The translations under genes and the position numbers were made by a program. A stretch of DNA of 50,200 bases from Clostridia bacterium (lineage in GTDB: Bacteria > Bacillota > Clostridia > Christensenellales > Aristaeellaceae), in contig JAFWXL010000021.1 in assembly GCA_017545905.1 (NCBI GenBank), forward strand, positions 1 to 50,200. Direction: 5' to 3'. Position 1 is the stretch's first letter; every line of letters begins with the position of its first letter. Below, in pieces: positions 37,883-45,817 of the stretch. Under the pieces are notes generated by a model. That model did no database searches. It worked only from the letters and a program-made list of their open reading frames with translations, and was not told the origin of the DNA.

Positions 37883-39574
37883 TTAGTCCAGCTTGAAGCT
37901 GTCCTTGAGCGTCACGACGCGGTTGAACACTTCGAGCTCGTCGGTGGAATCCTTGTCCTTGCTGAAGTAGGCTGTACGCATGAACTGGAAGTTCTCGCCG
38001 ACCTTCGCCTTAGCCAGCCACGGCTCGGCATAGCCGCGCACAACCGTGAGGCTTTCCGGATTGAGCTTCTGGCCGCCAAAGGCAACGGCCTCGGTCTCGT
38101 CCTCGGTCTCCTCAGCCTCGTCGGTGGTATCCTCGTCGAGGAAGAGCACATCGTACAGACGGGCTTCGAAGGGCATGTTTTCCTTCGCACTGACCCAGTG
38201 GATGGTACCCTTGACCTTGCGATCTGCGCCCGGCATGCCGGACTTGGTGTCAAAGTCGACGGTGCAGTAGACGCAGGTCACATTGCCGCTTTCGTCCACA
38301 TCCCAGGAATCGCACTTGACGATGTAAGCGCCCTTGAGGCGAACCTCGCCGTCCGGCTTGAGGCGGAAGTACTTCTTCGGCGCGTCGACCATGAAGTCCT
38401 CGCGCTCGATGTAGAGCTCGCGGGTGAAAGGAACGTCATGCGTGCCCATCTCCGGCTTCTTCGGATGGTTCTCGATGGTGCAGATCTCGGTCTTGTCCTC
38501 CGGATAGTTGGTCAGGACGACCTTGATCGGATCGAGCACGGCCATGGCGCGAGGTGCAACCTCATTGAGGTCGTTGCGCACGCAGAACTCGAGCATGCGG
38601 TGATCGACGACAGAGTCGGTCTTCGCCACGCCGACGCGATCGATGAAATCGCGCACGGCAGCGGAGGTATAGCCGCGGCGGCGCATACCCGCAAGGGTCG
38701 GCATACGCGGATCATCCCAGCCGGCGACGATGTTGTTCTCGACCAGGTAGCGCAGCTTGCGCTTGCTCATGACGGTGTTGGTCAGGTTCAGACGGGCGAA
38801 CTCGATCTGGCGCGGCTTCTGTTCAAAGCCGCAGACCTCGACGACCCAGTCATACAGCGGGCGATGGATCTCATACTCCAGAGAGCAGAGGCTATGGGTC
38901 ACCCCCTCCAGCGCGTCGCCGATCGGATGGGCAAAGTCATACATCGGATAGATGCACCACTTGTCGCCGGTACGGTGATGGGTCGCGTACTTGATGCGGT
39001 AGATCGCCGGATCGCGCAGATTGATGTTCGGAGACGCCATGTCGATCTTGGCGCGCAGGGTGCGGCTGCCCTCCGGGAACTCGCCGTTCTTCATGCGCAG
39101 GAATAGATCCATGTTTTCTTCCGGCGTGCGGTCACGATAGGGGGAGTTCTTGCCCGGCTCCTTGAGCGTGCCGCGATACTCGCGCATCTCTTCCTTGGTC
39201 AGGTCGTCCACGTAAGCCAGACCGCGGCGGATCAGATCGCAGGCATATTCAAAGATCTGATCGTACTGCTCGCTGGCATAATACACGCTGCCGTATTCAA
39301 AGCCAAGCCAATGGATGTCATCCTTGATGGCTTCGACAAATTCTTCCTTTTCCTTGGTGGGGTTGGTATCGTCAAAGCGCAGGTTACAGACGCCGCCGAA
39401 CTTTTCCGCCATGGCGAAGTCCACCGTCAGCGCTTTCACATGGCCGATATGCAGATAGCCGTTGGGCTCCGGCGGGAAACGGGTCTGTACGCGGCCGTTA
39501 TTCTTGCCTTCGGCCAGGTCAGCCTTGATCGCTTCCCAGATAAAATTGCTTCTCTCTTTGATTTCTTCCGCCAT
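37883..39574 (-). CDS. glnS: Glutaminyl-tRNA synthetase
   Basis: Class I synthetase charging tRNA-Gln directly. The 563-residue protein has RFPPEPNGYLHIGHVKAL (HIGH), FDDTNPTKEKEEFVEAI, GVTHSLCSLEYEIHRPLYDW and VMSKRKLRYLV (KMSKS equivalent), followed by the two beta-barrel anticodon domains typical of GlnRS. The start has GAGGAGGGA about 7 nt upstream; an upstream in-frame ATG at 39625 reads through the leader palindromes. An acidic insert (about residues 490-505: DTTDEAEETEDETEAV) lies in the C-terminal part. Confidence 0.96.
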   Translation of the reverse strand: MAEEIKERSNFIWEAIKADLAEGKNNGRVQTRFPPEPNGYLHIGHVKALTVDFAMAEKFGGVCNLRFDDTNPTKEKEEFVEAIKDDIHWLGFEYGSVYYASEQYDQIFEYACDLIRRGLAYVDDLTKEEMREYRGTLKEPGKNSPYRDRTPEENMDLFLRMKNGEFPEGSRTLRAKIDMASPNINLRDPAIYRIKYATHHRTGDKWCIYPMYDFAHPIGDALEGVTHSLCSLEYEIHRPLYDWVVEVCGFEQKPRQIEFARLNLTNTVMSKRKLRYLVENNIVAGWDDPRMPTLAGMRRRGYTSAAVRDFIDRVGVAKTDSVVDHRMLEFCVRNDLNEVAPRAMAVLDPIKVVLTNYPEDKTEICTIENHPKKPEMGTHDVPFTRELYIEREDFMVDAPKKYFRLKPDGEVRLKGAYIVKCDSWDVDESGNVTCVYCTVDFDTKSGMPGADRKVKGTIHWVSAKENMPFEARLYDVLFLDEDTTDEAEETEDETEAVAFGGQKLNPESLTVVRGYAEPWLAKAKVGENFQFMRTAYFSKDKDSTDELEVFNRVVTLKDSFKLD

Positions 39575-39599
39575 GGGAATCCCTCCTCGGTATACTGGG

Positions 39600-39614
39600 T
39601 GGGTATGATATACC
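39600..39614. promoter_or_regulatory. Palindrome in the glnS leader
   Basis: GGGTATGATATACCC, a 6-3-6 inverted repeat between the glnS promoter and start codon. The half-site matches that of the CsoR operator at 42715-42733 but in the opposite order. Confidence 0.4.
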
Positions 39615-39633
39615 CTAGTATCCATAATAATGT

Positions 39634-39662
39634 AGTATACTATACTCTGTTTGATTTTTCAA
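39634..39662 (-). promoter_or_regulatory. Promoter of glnS
   Basis: Minus strand: TTGAAA (39662-39657), 17-nt spacer, TATACT (39639-39634). Confidence 0.7.
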
Positions 39663-39718
39663 TCATCGATTGAATATTTCACATCTTGTGAGCTGCGGAC
39701 GGCCTATGCCCCCAAATG

Positions 39719-39753
39719 CCAAGAACGGGCGATCTGTGATCGTCCGTTCTTTT
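39719..39753. terminator. Hairpin downstream of the copper ATPase gene
   Basis: AAGAACGGGCGATC and GATCGTCCGTTCTTTT form a stem with a TGT loop. The T-run is on the plus-strand side, although the genes here read minus, so the terminator role is uncertain. Confidence 0.5.
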
Positions 39754-39772
39754 GCTATGCGGCTTTAAACCT

Positions 39773-39848
39773 GCGCGAAGCGAAGAAGGGAGTCTGAGGG
39801 ATGAAATCCCTCAGGCGGGTTTCAGGGCGGCAGCCCTGACGTATCTCC
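39773..39848 (-). repeat. 3'-end palindromic repeat, copy 6
   Basis: Abuts the stop codon at 39849 and reads in the same sense: CAGGGCTGCCGCCCTG hairpin, AAACCCGC, CTGAGGGATTTCATCCC plus TCAG hairpin, then ACTCCCTTCTTCGCTTCGCG. It is the cleanest copy of the family. Confidence 0.8.
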
Positions 39849-40058
39849 TTATTCGATGCCCAGCACCGGATAATCCTGCGCTTCGATGGCCTGTCGCAGC
39901 ACGTCGTCCGCGACCGGCTTGTCCATGGTCACGATGGCGGTGCCGGCTTCGTGGCTCACCTCGGCTTCAATCACGCCGTCAATGGCTTCCAGCGTCTTCT
40001 TCACGCGGGCCTCACAGTGTTTGCACATCATGCCTTCGATCTTCATCGTCTTGGTCAT
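39849..40058 (-). CDS. copZ: CopZ-like copper chaperone from an internal start in copA
   Basis: A strong ribosome binding site, AAGGAGGTT (40073-40065), lies 8 nt before an in-frame ATG inside the 3' end of copA. Starting there gives a 69-residue free heavy-metal-associated domain with GMMCKHCEARVKKTL (Cu-binding CxxC at residues 12-15) and the usual CopZ length. The upstream codons read through without a stop, so the same domain is also the C terminus of CopA. Either a fused and a free form are made, or a former stop between copA and copZ was lost. It would still be made despite the TAG upstream. Confidence 0.6.
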   Translation of the reverse strand: MTKTMKIEGMMCKHCEARVKKTLEAIDGVIEAEVSHEAGTAIVTMDKPVADDVLRQAIEAQDYPVLGIE

Positions 40059-42365
40059 GGGTTTAACCTCCTTGTATTTTCTCTTGATTTTCTTATCTTT
40101 TGCCGCGTCGTGCAGCTTAAAAAGATTCAGTCTCAGTGCGTTGGTGACCACGCAGAAGCTCGACAGGCTCATCGCCGCCGCGCCGAACATGGGGCTGAGC
40201 TTCAGGCCGAAAATGGGATACCACAGACCCGCCGCCAGCGGAATACCGATGACGTTGTAGAAGAACGCCCAGAAGAGATTCTCATGGATGTTTTTGAGCG
40301 TCGCGCGGCTCATGCGGATTGCTGCCGGCACGTCGGAGAGACGGCTGTGCATGAGCACGACGTCTGCAGCATCGATGGCGATGTCCGTGCCCGCGCCGAT
40401 GGCGATGCCGATGTCCGCGCGGGTGAGGGCGGGGGCGTCGTTGATGCCGTCGCCGACCATGGCAACCTTGCCCTGAAGCTTCAGCTTGCGGATGACCTGC
40501 GCCTTGCCGCCGGGCAGCACGCCTGCGATGACCTCGTCCACGCCGGCCTGGGCGCCGATGGCGCGGGCGGTGCGCTCGTTGTCGCCGGTGAGCATGACCA
40601 CGCGGATGCCCATGTTCTGCAGTGCGCGGATTGCTTCGGGACTGTCTTCCTTGATTACGTCTGCCACGGCGATTACGCCCAGCAGCTGCTTGCCTCTGGC
40701 AAAGAGCAGCGGCGTTTTGCCCTGACTGGCAAGGCCTTCGCACAGCGCAAGCGTTTCTTCGGAAATAGACGCTGCACTCTGCATGTATTTCATGGAACCG
40801 CCGGTCAGAAGTGTATCGCCCAGTCTGGCGCGCAGGCCGTTGCCCGGCAGCGCACGGAAGTCGGTTACATCCTGCGCCTCGAGGGCGTCTTCCTGTGCAC
40901 GATGGATGATTGCGCGGGCGAGGGGATGCTCGCTGCGCTGCTCCAGCGCATAGGCGAGGGAGAGCAGGTCGTTTTCGCTTACGCCATCCGCCGGCAGAAT
41001 GTCGGTGACCTTCGGTTCGCCTCTGGTGATCGTGCCGGTTTTGTCCAGCGCGACGATTTCAGTTTTGCCGGTTTCCTCCAGCGAGACGGCGGTCTTGAAG
41101 AGAATGCCGTTCTTCGCGCCCATGCCGTTGCCGACCATGATCGCCACCGGCGTCGCAAGGCCCAGCGCGCAGGGACAGCTGATGACCAGCACGGAGATGC
41201 CGCGCGCAAGGGCAAAGCCCAGCGTCTGTCCGGCGAGCAGCCATACCGCCGTGGTGATCACAGCAATGGAAATGACTGCGGGAACGAACACGCCGGAAAC
41301 CCTGTCGGCCACCTTGGCGATAGGCGCCTTGGTCGCGGCGGCGTCGGATACCATCCTGACGATCTGGGAGAGCGTCGTATCCTCACCCACGCGCGTGGCC
41401 TCACAGCGGATGAAGCCGGACTGGTTCACCGTTGCGGCGGATACCCTGTCGCCCGGCGCCTAGTCCACGGGAATGCTTTCGCCTGTGAGCGCGCTCTCGT
41501 TCACGGCGCTTTCGCCTTCGATGACTATGCCGTCCACCGGGATATTCTCACCCGGACGGACGACGAAGATATCGCCCTTTTTCACCTGATCGATCGCGAC
41601 CGTCACTTCCTGACCATCGCGCACGAGTACGGCAGTCTTGGGCGCGAGCTTCATGAGGCTGCGCAGCGCATCGGTGGTCTTACCCTTGCTGCGGGCTTCC
41701 AGCATCTTGCCCACGGTGATCAGCGCGAGGATCATCGCGGCGGATTCGAAGTAGAACTCGTGCATGTAGCTCATCACAGCTTCATGATTGCCCAGCTGCT
41801 GTGCTTTTGTCATCGCGAAGAGGGCATAGGTGCTGTAAATGAACGACGCGCCGGAGCCCAGCGCGACCAGCGTGTCCATGTTTGGCGCGCGGTGGATGAG
41901 CCCCTTGAAGCCGCTGATGAAGAACTTCTGGTTGATGACCATCACGATGGCGGCAAGCAGAAGCTGTGCAAGACCCATGGCGATGTGATTGCCTTCAAAG
42001 AAGCTGGGTACAGGCCATCCCCACATCATTGCGCCCATGGAGAAATACATCAGCACGAGCACAAAGCCCAGCGAGGCGATCAGGCGGCGCTTGAGGATGG
42101 GCGTTTCGCGGTCGGCGAGGGCGTCTTCGTCCATGGCGGGAGCATGGCTTGCGGCATCGCTGCCTGCTCCCTTGAGGCTTGCGCCATAGCCGGCGTCCTG
42201 CACGGCCTTGATGACGGCTTCGGCGCTTGCCGTGCCTTCCACGCCCATAGAGTTGGTCAGCAGGCTCACAGAACAGCTTGTCACGCCGGATACGGCGCTC
42301 ACGGCCTTTTCCACACGGGCGCTGCATGCGGCGCAGCTCATGCCGGTTACGTTGTATTGCTCCAT
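39849..42365 (-). pseudogene. copA: Copper-translocating P-type ATPase (CopA) interrupted by one in-frame TAG
   Basis: Two open segments in the same frame (42365-41460 and 41459-39849) make one CopA-type ATPase of about 838 codons. The first has an N-terminal metal-binding domain ([11 protein letters not shown]), the first membrane helices and the actuator loop ending [10 protein letters not shown]; codon 302 is then TAG (41462-41460), and the frame goes on APGDRVSAATVNQSG as in intact homologues, where this codon is normally Lys. Further on are ISCPCALGLATP (copper-binding CPC), ALDKTGTITRG (phosphorylated Asp), AMVGDGINDAPAL and a second metal-binding domain (EGMMCKHCEAR) at the C terminus. 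A single A-to-T change (AAG to TAG) explains the break. It may be a recent mutation, an assembly error or read-through. Lies 24 nt after csoR, same operon. Confidence 0.8.
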
Positions 42366-42389
42366 ACGATCCCTCCTTTGGAATTGAGC

Positions 42390-42683
42390 TTATTTCATGA
42401 GTTTTTGAAGCGTTGTGACCAGTTCGTCGATGGTTTCGTCTTTGCCATCGCGAATGTCCTGCGCGACGCAGGTCTTGATGTGATTGGCAAGCAGCACTTT
42501 GGTGAAGCTGTTCAGCGCAGCGCTGGCGGCGGAGACCTGCGTGAGGATATCCGTGCAGTATGCGTCGCGCTCGACCATGCCTTTGATGCCGCGGATCTGG
42601 CCCTCGATGCGGTTAAGTCGAGAAATCAGGTCTCTGATTTCCTTGTCTGAGCGCGCCTTAGTCTTGCGGCAGCAGTTCTCCAT
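42390..42683 (-). CDS. csoR: Copper-sensing repressor CsoR
   Basis: A 97-residue helical repressor that leaves DNA when Cu(I) binds. The family core SRLNRIEGQIRGIKGMVERDAYC and NSFTKVLLANHIKTCV supplies the ligands Cys43, His68 and Cys72, the C-H-C set that defines copper-type CsoR rather than FrmR or RcnR. The N terminus adds a CC pair. GAGGTGATT precedes the ATG. It is first in the csoR-copA operon with a matching operator inside its own promoter. Confidence 0.94.
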   Translation of the reverse strand: MENCCRKTKARSDKEIRDLISRLNRIEGQIRGIKGMVERDAYCTDILTQVSAASAALNSFTKVLLANHIKTCVAQDIRDGKDETIDELVTTLQKLMK

Positions 42684-42710
42684 GCAATCACCTCTTTGTT
42701 AGATGAGGCT

Positions 42711-42739
42711 ATTATATACCCTGATGGGGTATAATGCAA
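42711..42739 (-). promoter_or_regulatory. csoR-copA promoter with CsoR operator in the spacer
   Basis: Minus strand: TTGCAT (42739-42734), 17-nt spacer, TATAAT (42716-42711). The palindrome TATACCCTGATGGGGTATA (42715-42733) fills the spacer and matches the known CsoR site type ATACCC-N5-GGGTAT, so CsoR would occlude RNA polymerase. Confidence 0.8.
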
Positions 42740-42743
42740 GGGG

Positions 42744-42781
42744 AAAAACAAAAAACCTGACGGGAATGTCCATCAGGTTTT
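42744..42781 (-). terminator. Terminator of mnmG
   Basis: Minus strand: AAAACCTGA and TCAGGTTTT pair, followed by TTTGTTTTT. Confidence 0.8.
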
Positions 42782-42796
42782 GATGCAGATAGGAGC

Positions 42797-44671
42797 TCAG
42801 GCAAGGTGCTGTTCGCGGTTTCTCTTTTCCAGCCAGACCATGAGCACTGTGATATCTCCGGGAGATACGCCGGAGATGCGGCTGGCTTCGCCGAGGGAAC
42901 GCGGCTGCTGGGCGGTAAGCTTTTGCCGGGCTTCGATGCGCAGGGTATCCAGCGTCATATAGTCATAATTTTGGGGCAGGAGCAGATTCTCATTTCTGCG
43001 GAAACTCTCCACCTGCTTGCGCTCCTTGTCCAGATAGCCCTCATAGCGCAGGAAGATATTGACCTGCTCCTCAACAGCGCGGGGAAGGGGAAGCCAATGA
43101 GAATCAATTGGCTTCAGATCCGCATAGAAGATGCCCGGTCTGCGCAGCAGATCTGCCGCGCAGACGCTGCCGGCAGCTTCCGTCTGTCCGTGGGCAATGA
43201 GCCATGCGTCCAGCGCTTCACTTCTGCCGATCCATGTCTTTTTGAGTCGCGCGATGGCGCTGTCCGTCTGTTCTCGCTTTTCCTGCATGCGCGCAAGGCG
43301 CTCGCCGGAGGCAAGACCAACGCGGTGACCGATTTCAGTCAGCCGCAGATCGGCGTTATCCTGACGCAGCAGCAGGCGGTATTCGCAGCGGCTGGTCATC
43401 ATGCGGTAGGGTTCGTTTGTGCCTTTGGTTGTCAGGTCGTCCACAAGCACGCCGGTATAGCCCTGATCCCGGCCGAGGATGACGCTTTCTTCTCCGCGGA
43501 TATACTGCATGGCGTTGATGCCTGCGAGAATGCCCTGCGCACCTGCTTCTTCATAGCCGCTGGTGCCGTTGATCTGTCCGGCGAAGAACAGGCCCTTGTG
43601 GCTGCGAAGGGAAAGATCTGCGCGCAGCTGCAGCGGATCGATACACTCATACTCAATCGCGTAGGCCAGTCGCAGCACACGCGCACGCCTGAGGCCGGGG
43701 ATGGTATGCAGCATTTCGATCTGCACATCCTCCGGCAGGGAGGTGGACAAGCCCTGCACATACCATTCGTTGGTCGAAAGGCCCTCCGGTTCCAGGAAGA
43801 GCTGGTGGCGGTCCTTGTCGGCAAAGCGCATGATTTTATCTTCAATTGAGGGGCAATAGCGCGCGCCTGTGCCCTTAATCGTGCCCTGATACATGGGCGC
43901 GCGATGGATGTTTTCGCGGATGATGCGGTGCGTTTCCTCGTTGGTATATGTCAGATAGCACTGAGCCCGGTTTTCCATCACGCCGTCTGTCATGAAAGAG
44001 AACGGGGTGATCGTATCGTCGCCGGGCTGCGGCTCCATCTCGTCAAAGTCGATAGAGGCTTCGTCGATGCGCGGCGGCGTGCCGGTTTTGAAGCGTTTGA
44101 GCGAGATGCCCAGCTTGCGCAGCGCGCCAGAGAGATGACTGGAGGCGAGCAGCCCCTGCGGGCCGCCCTGCCAGCTGCATTCGCCGATGATGATGCGGCT
44201 GTCCATATACACGCCCGAGCAAATGACGGCTGCGCGGCAGGCAATCACAGCGCCCGTGGTCGTGCGCACGCCGGTGACGGTGTCTCCTTCGGCGAGGATT
44301 TCGCCGCACTCGCCCTGTCGGATCTCCAGATTCTTTTCGGCAAAGAGCGCGCGCTTCATTCGGTCCTGATAGGCGCGCTTGTCCGCCTGCGCGCGCAGGG
44401 AATGCACGGCAGGGCCTTTGCCGGTGTTGAGCATGCGGGATTGGATGAATGTGTCGTCAATCGCGCGGCCCATCTCGCCGCCCAGCGCGTCGATTTCGCG
44501 CACAAGATGGCCTTTGCCCGTGCCGCCGATGGCAGGATTGCAGGGCATGAGCGCGATGGCGTCGAGGTTCAGCGTCAGCAGCAAGGTTTTCGCGCCCATG
44601 CGCGCACAGGCAAGCGCTGCTTCGCATCCGGCATGGCCCGCACCGACAACCACAATATCAAAAAGGTTCAT
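42797..44671 (-). CDS. mnmG: tRNA uridine-5-carboxymethylaminomethyl modification enzyme MnmG
   Basis: FAD protein that, with MnmE, adds the carboxymethylaminomethyl group to the wobble uridine of several tRNAs. The 624-residue protein is full length: FDIVVVGAGHAGCEAALA (FAD site), LMPCNPAIGGTGKGHLVREIDALGG, MLNTGKGPAVHSLRAQADK, KRFKTGTPPRID and GLFFAGQINGTSGYEEAGAQG. The C-terminal helical domain ends with the GVSPGDITVLMVWLE block. GGAGG lies 7 nt before the chosen ATG. mnmE and rsmG, the usual neighbours, are absent here. Confidence 0.96.
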   Translation of the reverse strand: MNLFDIVVVGAGHAGCEAALACARMGAKTLLLTLNLDAIALMPCNPAIGGTGKGHLVREIDALGGEMGRAIDDTFIQSRMLNTGKGPAVHSLRAQADKRAYQDRMKRALFAEKNLEIRQGECGEILAEGDTVTGVRTTTGAVIACRAAVICSGVYMDSRIIIGECSWQGGPQGLLASSHLSGALRKLGISLKRFKTGTPPRIDEASIDFDEMEPQPGDDTITPFSFMTDGVMENRAQCYLTYTNEETHRIIRENIHRAPMYQGTIKGTGARYCPSIEDKIMRFADKDRHQLFLEPEGLSTNEWYVQGLSTSLPEDVQIEMLHTIPGLRRARVLRLAYAIEYECIDPLQLRADLSLRSHKGLFFAGQINGTSGYEEAGAQGILAGINAMQYIRGEESVILGRDQGYTGVLVDDLTTKGTNEPYRMMTSRCEYRLLLRQDNADLRLTEIGHRVGLASGERLARMQEKREQTDSAIARLKKTWIGRSEALDAWLIAHGQTEAAGSVCAADLLRRPGIFYADLKPIDSHWLPLPRAVEEQVNIFLRYEGYLDKERKQVESFRRNENLLLPQNYDYMTLDTLRIEARQKLTAQQPRSLGEASRISGVSPGDITVLMVWLEKRNREQHLA

Positions 44672-44743
44672 TCGATCCTCCAAAGCATAGGAAAATGAGC
44701 AAACGATATTATAGCACAGCGATGAGAATTTGTCTGCAAAACA

Positions 44744-44772
44744 TTGATCTTTTTGCGCTTTCTGTGTACAAT
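44744..44772 (+). promoter_or_regulatory. Promoter of the MerR regulator
   Basis: TTGATC (44744-44749), 17-nt spacer, TACAAT (44767-44772). Confidence 0.6.
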
Positions 44773-44874
44773 CAAATTGGTTGAGAAATTTGTAACGAGC
44801 GTGAATCTTCCGTTAATTTCCGCTGCAAATTGTGGAAAGAATCGAAAGTGGCTTTTGATTTGGAGGTGTCTCCT

Positions 44875-45672
44875 GTGCGTTATTCGATCGGAGATGTGTC
44901 CCGTGTGCTGGGTTTGACGACGGCAGCGCTGCATTTTTACGAGAAGGAAGGCATTATCGATACGCCCAAGGTGGAGTCCGGCAGGCGGTATTATGAGGAG
45001 GCGGATATCAACCGGCTCATCAGCGCAAAGAAATACCGCGCGATGGGCGTTTCTGTGCGCGATATCGCGCAGCAGTTTTCATCAAGCGGCATGACGGGTG
45101 ATCAGGTCATGGCGCGTATGCGTGAAAAGAGAGAGGAAGCAGCGCAGATTGTGCGCCAATACACCGGTATGATGCGCGATATTGACTGGCTGATTGCACG
45201 GGGAGAAGAGGCCCTTGAAAGGCCGGGCGAGGTGGATATCCGCAGGACTTTTCCCGTTCTGATTCTGCTGAGCAGCTCTGGCGGGCGTATTCCGCTGGAC
45301 AAGCGCGAGCAGAAGGTTGCGCAGCAGTGGCTGGAGGCAATGCCGGCGGTGGGTGTGTGTATCTGCCGGGATCGGGATATGGATCGTGCCCGGCAGGGGC
45401 TTGTGATCAGCGTAAGCCGCGCTCAGGAATTCGGGCTTGAAGAGAATGTGCCCGGCGTGAGGATTGTTTCGGGCGGCATGGCGCTGCATGCCGTCGTTGT
45501 GTGCGGCGAGGAGCAGTATGACGATCCGGATGTGATTTTCAGGCCTCTTCTGGCCTTTGCCAGGGAGCACCGCTTCGCGCAGAAGGGCATGATGTGGGGC
45601 ACGCAGATCTTTGTGGATTGTTCAGAAGGTATCAGACGGCATTATTACGACACGTACATGATCTTCGGTTAA
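44875..45672 (+). CDS. MerR family transcriptional regulator with unidentified C-terminal domain
   Basis: A 265-residue regulator. The MerR winged helix is at about 1-70: YSIGDVSRVLGLTTAALHFYEKEGI, SGRRYYEEADINRLISAKKYRAMG. A helical linker (about 75-125) follows, then a domain of about 140 residues (VLILLSSSGGRIPLDKR ... HYYDTYMIFG) that may bind a ligand and resembles the effector half of BmrR-like proteins in length only. It starts at GTG: GGAGGTG lies 6 nt upstream, and the upstream in-frame TTG at 44830 lacks a site. GGAG and CTCC around the site could pair. It precedes the flavoprotein gene by 145 nt, so it may control it. Confidence 0.85.
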   Translation: MRYSIGDVSRVLGLTTAALHFYEKEGIIDTPKVESGRRYYEEADINRLISAKKYRAMGVSVRDIAQQFSSSGMTGDQVMARMREKREEAAQIVRQYTGMMRDIDWLIARGEEALERPGEVDIRRTFPVLILLSSSGGRIPLDKREQKVAQQWLEAMPAVGVCICRDRDMDRARQGLVISVSRAQEFGLEENVPGVRIVSGGMALHAVVVCGEEQYDDPDVIFRPLLAFAREHRFAQKGMMWGTQIFVDCSEGIRRHYYDTYMIFG

Positions 45673-45754
45673 GCCGGAAGTGCGCCATTTGCAGGCTTGA
45701 AAATGGCGGAAAACCTGCAAAAATTCCTCTTGCTTCCAAAGTTCCTTTGGGTAG

Positions 45755-45760
45755 TATACT
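45755..45760 (+). promoter_or_regulatory. Probable -10 of the flavoprotein promoter
   Basis: TATACT, about 60 nt before the start codon. The best -35 is TTGCTT at 45730-45735, at a long 19-nt spacing, a geometry typical of promoters bent by MerR-type activators. Confidence 0.45.
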
Positions 45761-45770
45761 AAACAAAGAT

Positions 45771-45792
45771 GATTGATAGTTAACTATCAATC
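45771..45792. promoter_or_regulatory. Perfect 22-bp palindrome, candidate operator
   Basis: Half-sites GATTGATAGTT and AACTATCAATC are exact reverse complements with no spacer. It covers about +5 to +26 relative to the predicted start of the flavoprotein transcript, a classic repressor position. The outer TTGAT/ATCAA recalls FNR sites, but the 8-nt spacing does not fit FNR. Confidence 0.65.
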
Positions 45793-45817
45793 AAAGAAAA
45801 GAAGGAGGAAGAACCTT

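Noticed and set aside
36004-39700. T-box riboswitch before gltX or glnS
   Set aside because: The leaders are short or filled with the repeat elements, and I could not find the conserved T-box core or an antiterminator fold.
41460-41462. Pyrrolysine at the copA TAG
   Set aside because: The site is not an active-site Lys, no Pyl genes are in view, and a one-base mutation is simpler. Kept only as an option to test.
39951-42650. 899-codon plus-strand open frame opposite copA and csoR
   Set aside because: It is antisense to clear P-type ATPase and CsoR motifs, has no ribosome binding site and reads as low-complexity His/Ala/Gly/Asp-rich sequence, as expected from GC-rich shadow frames. The same holds for the long antisense frames over tctA, the flavoprotein, the dehydratase, the MATE gene and the glutamyl/glutaminyl synthetases.
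45771-45792. FNR/CRP site upstream of the flavoprotein
   Set aside because: The TTGAT/ATCAA ends fit, but the spacing is 8 nt rather than 4.
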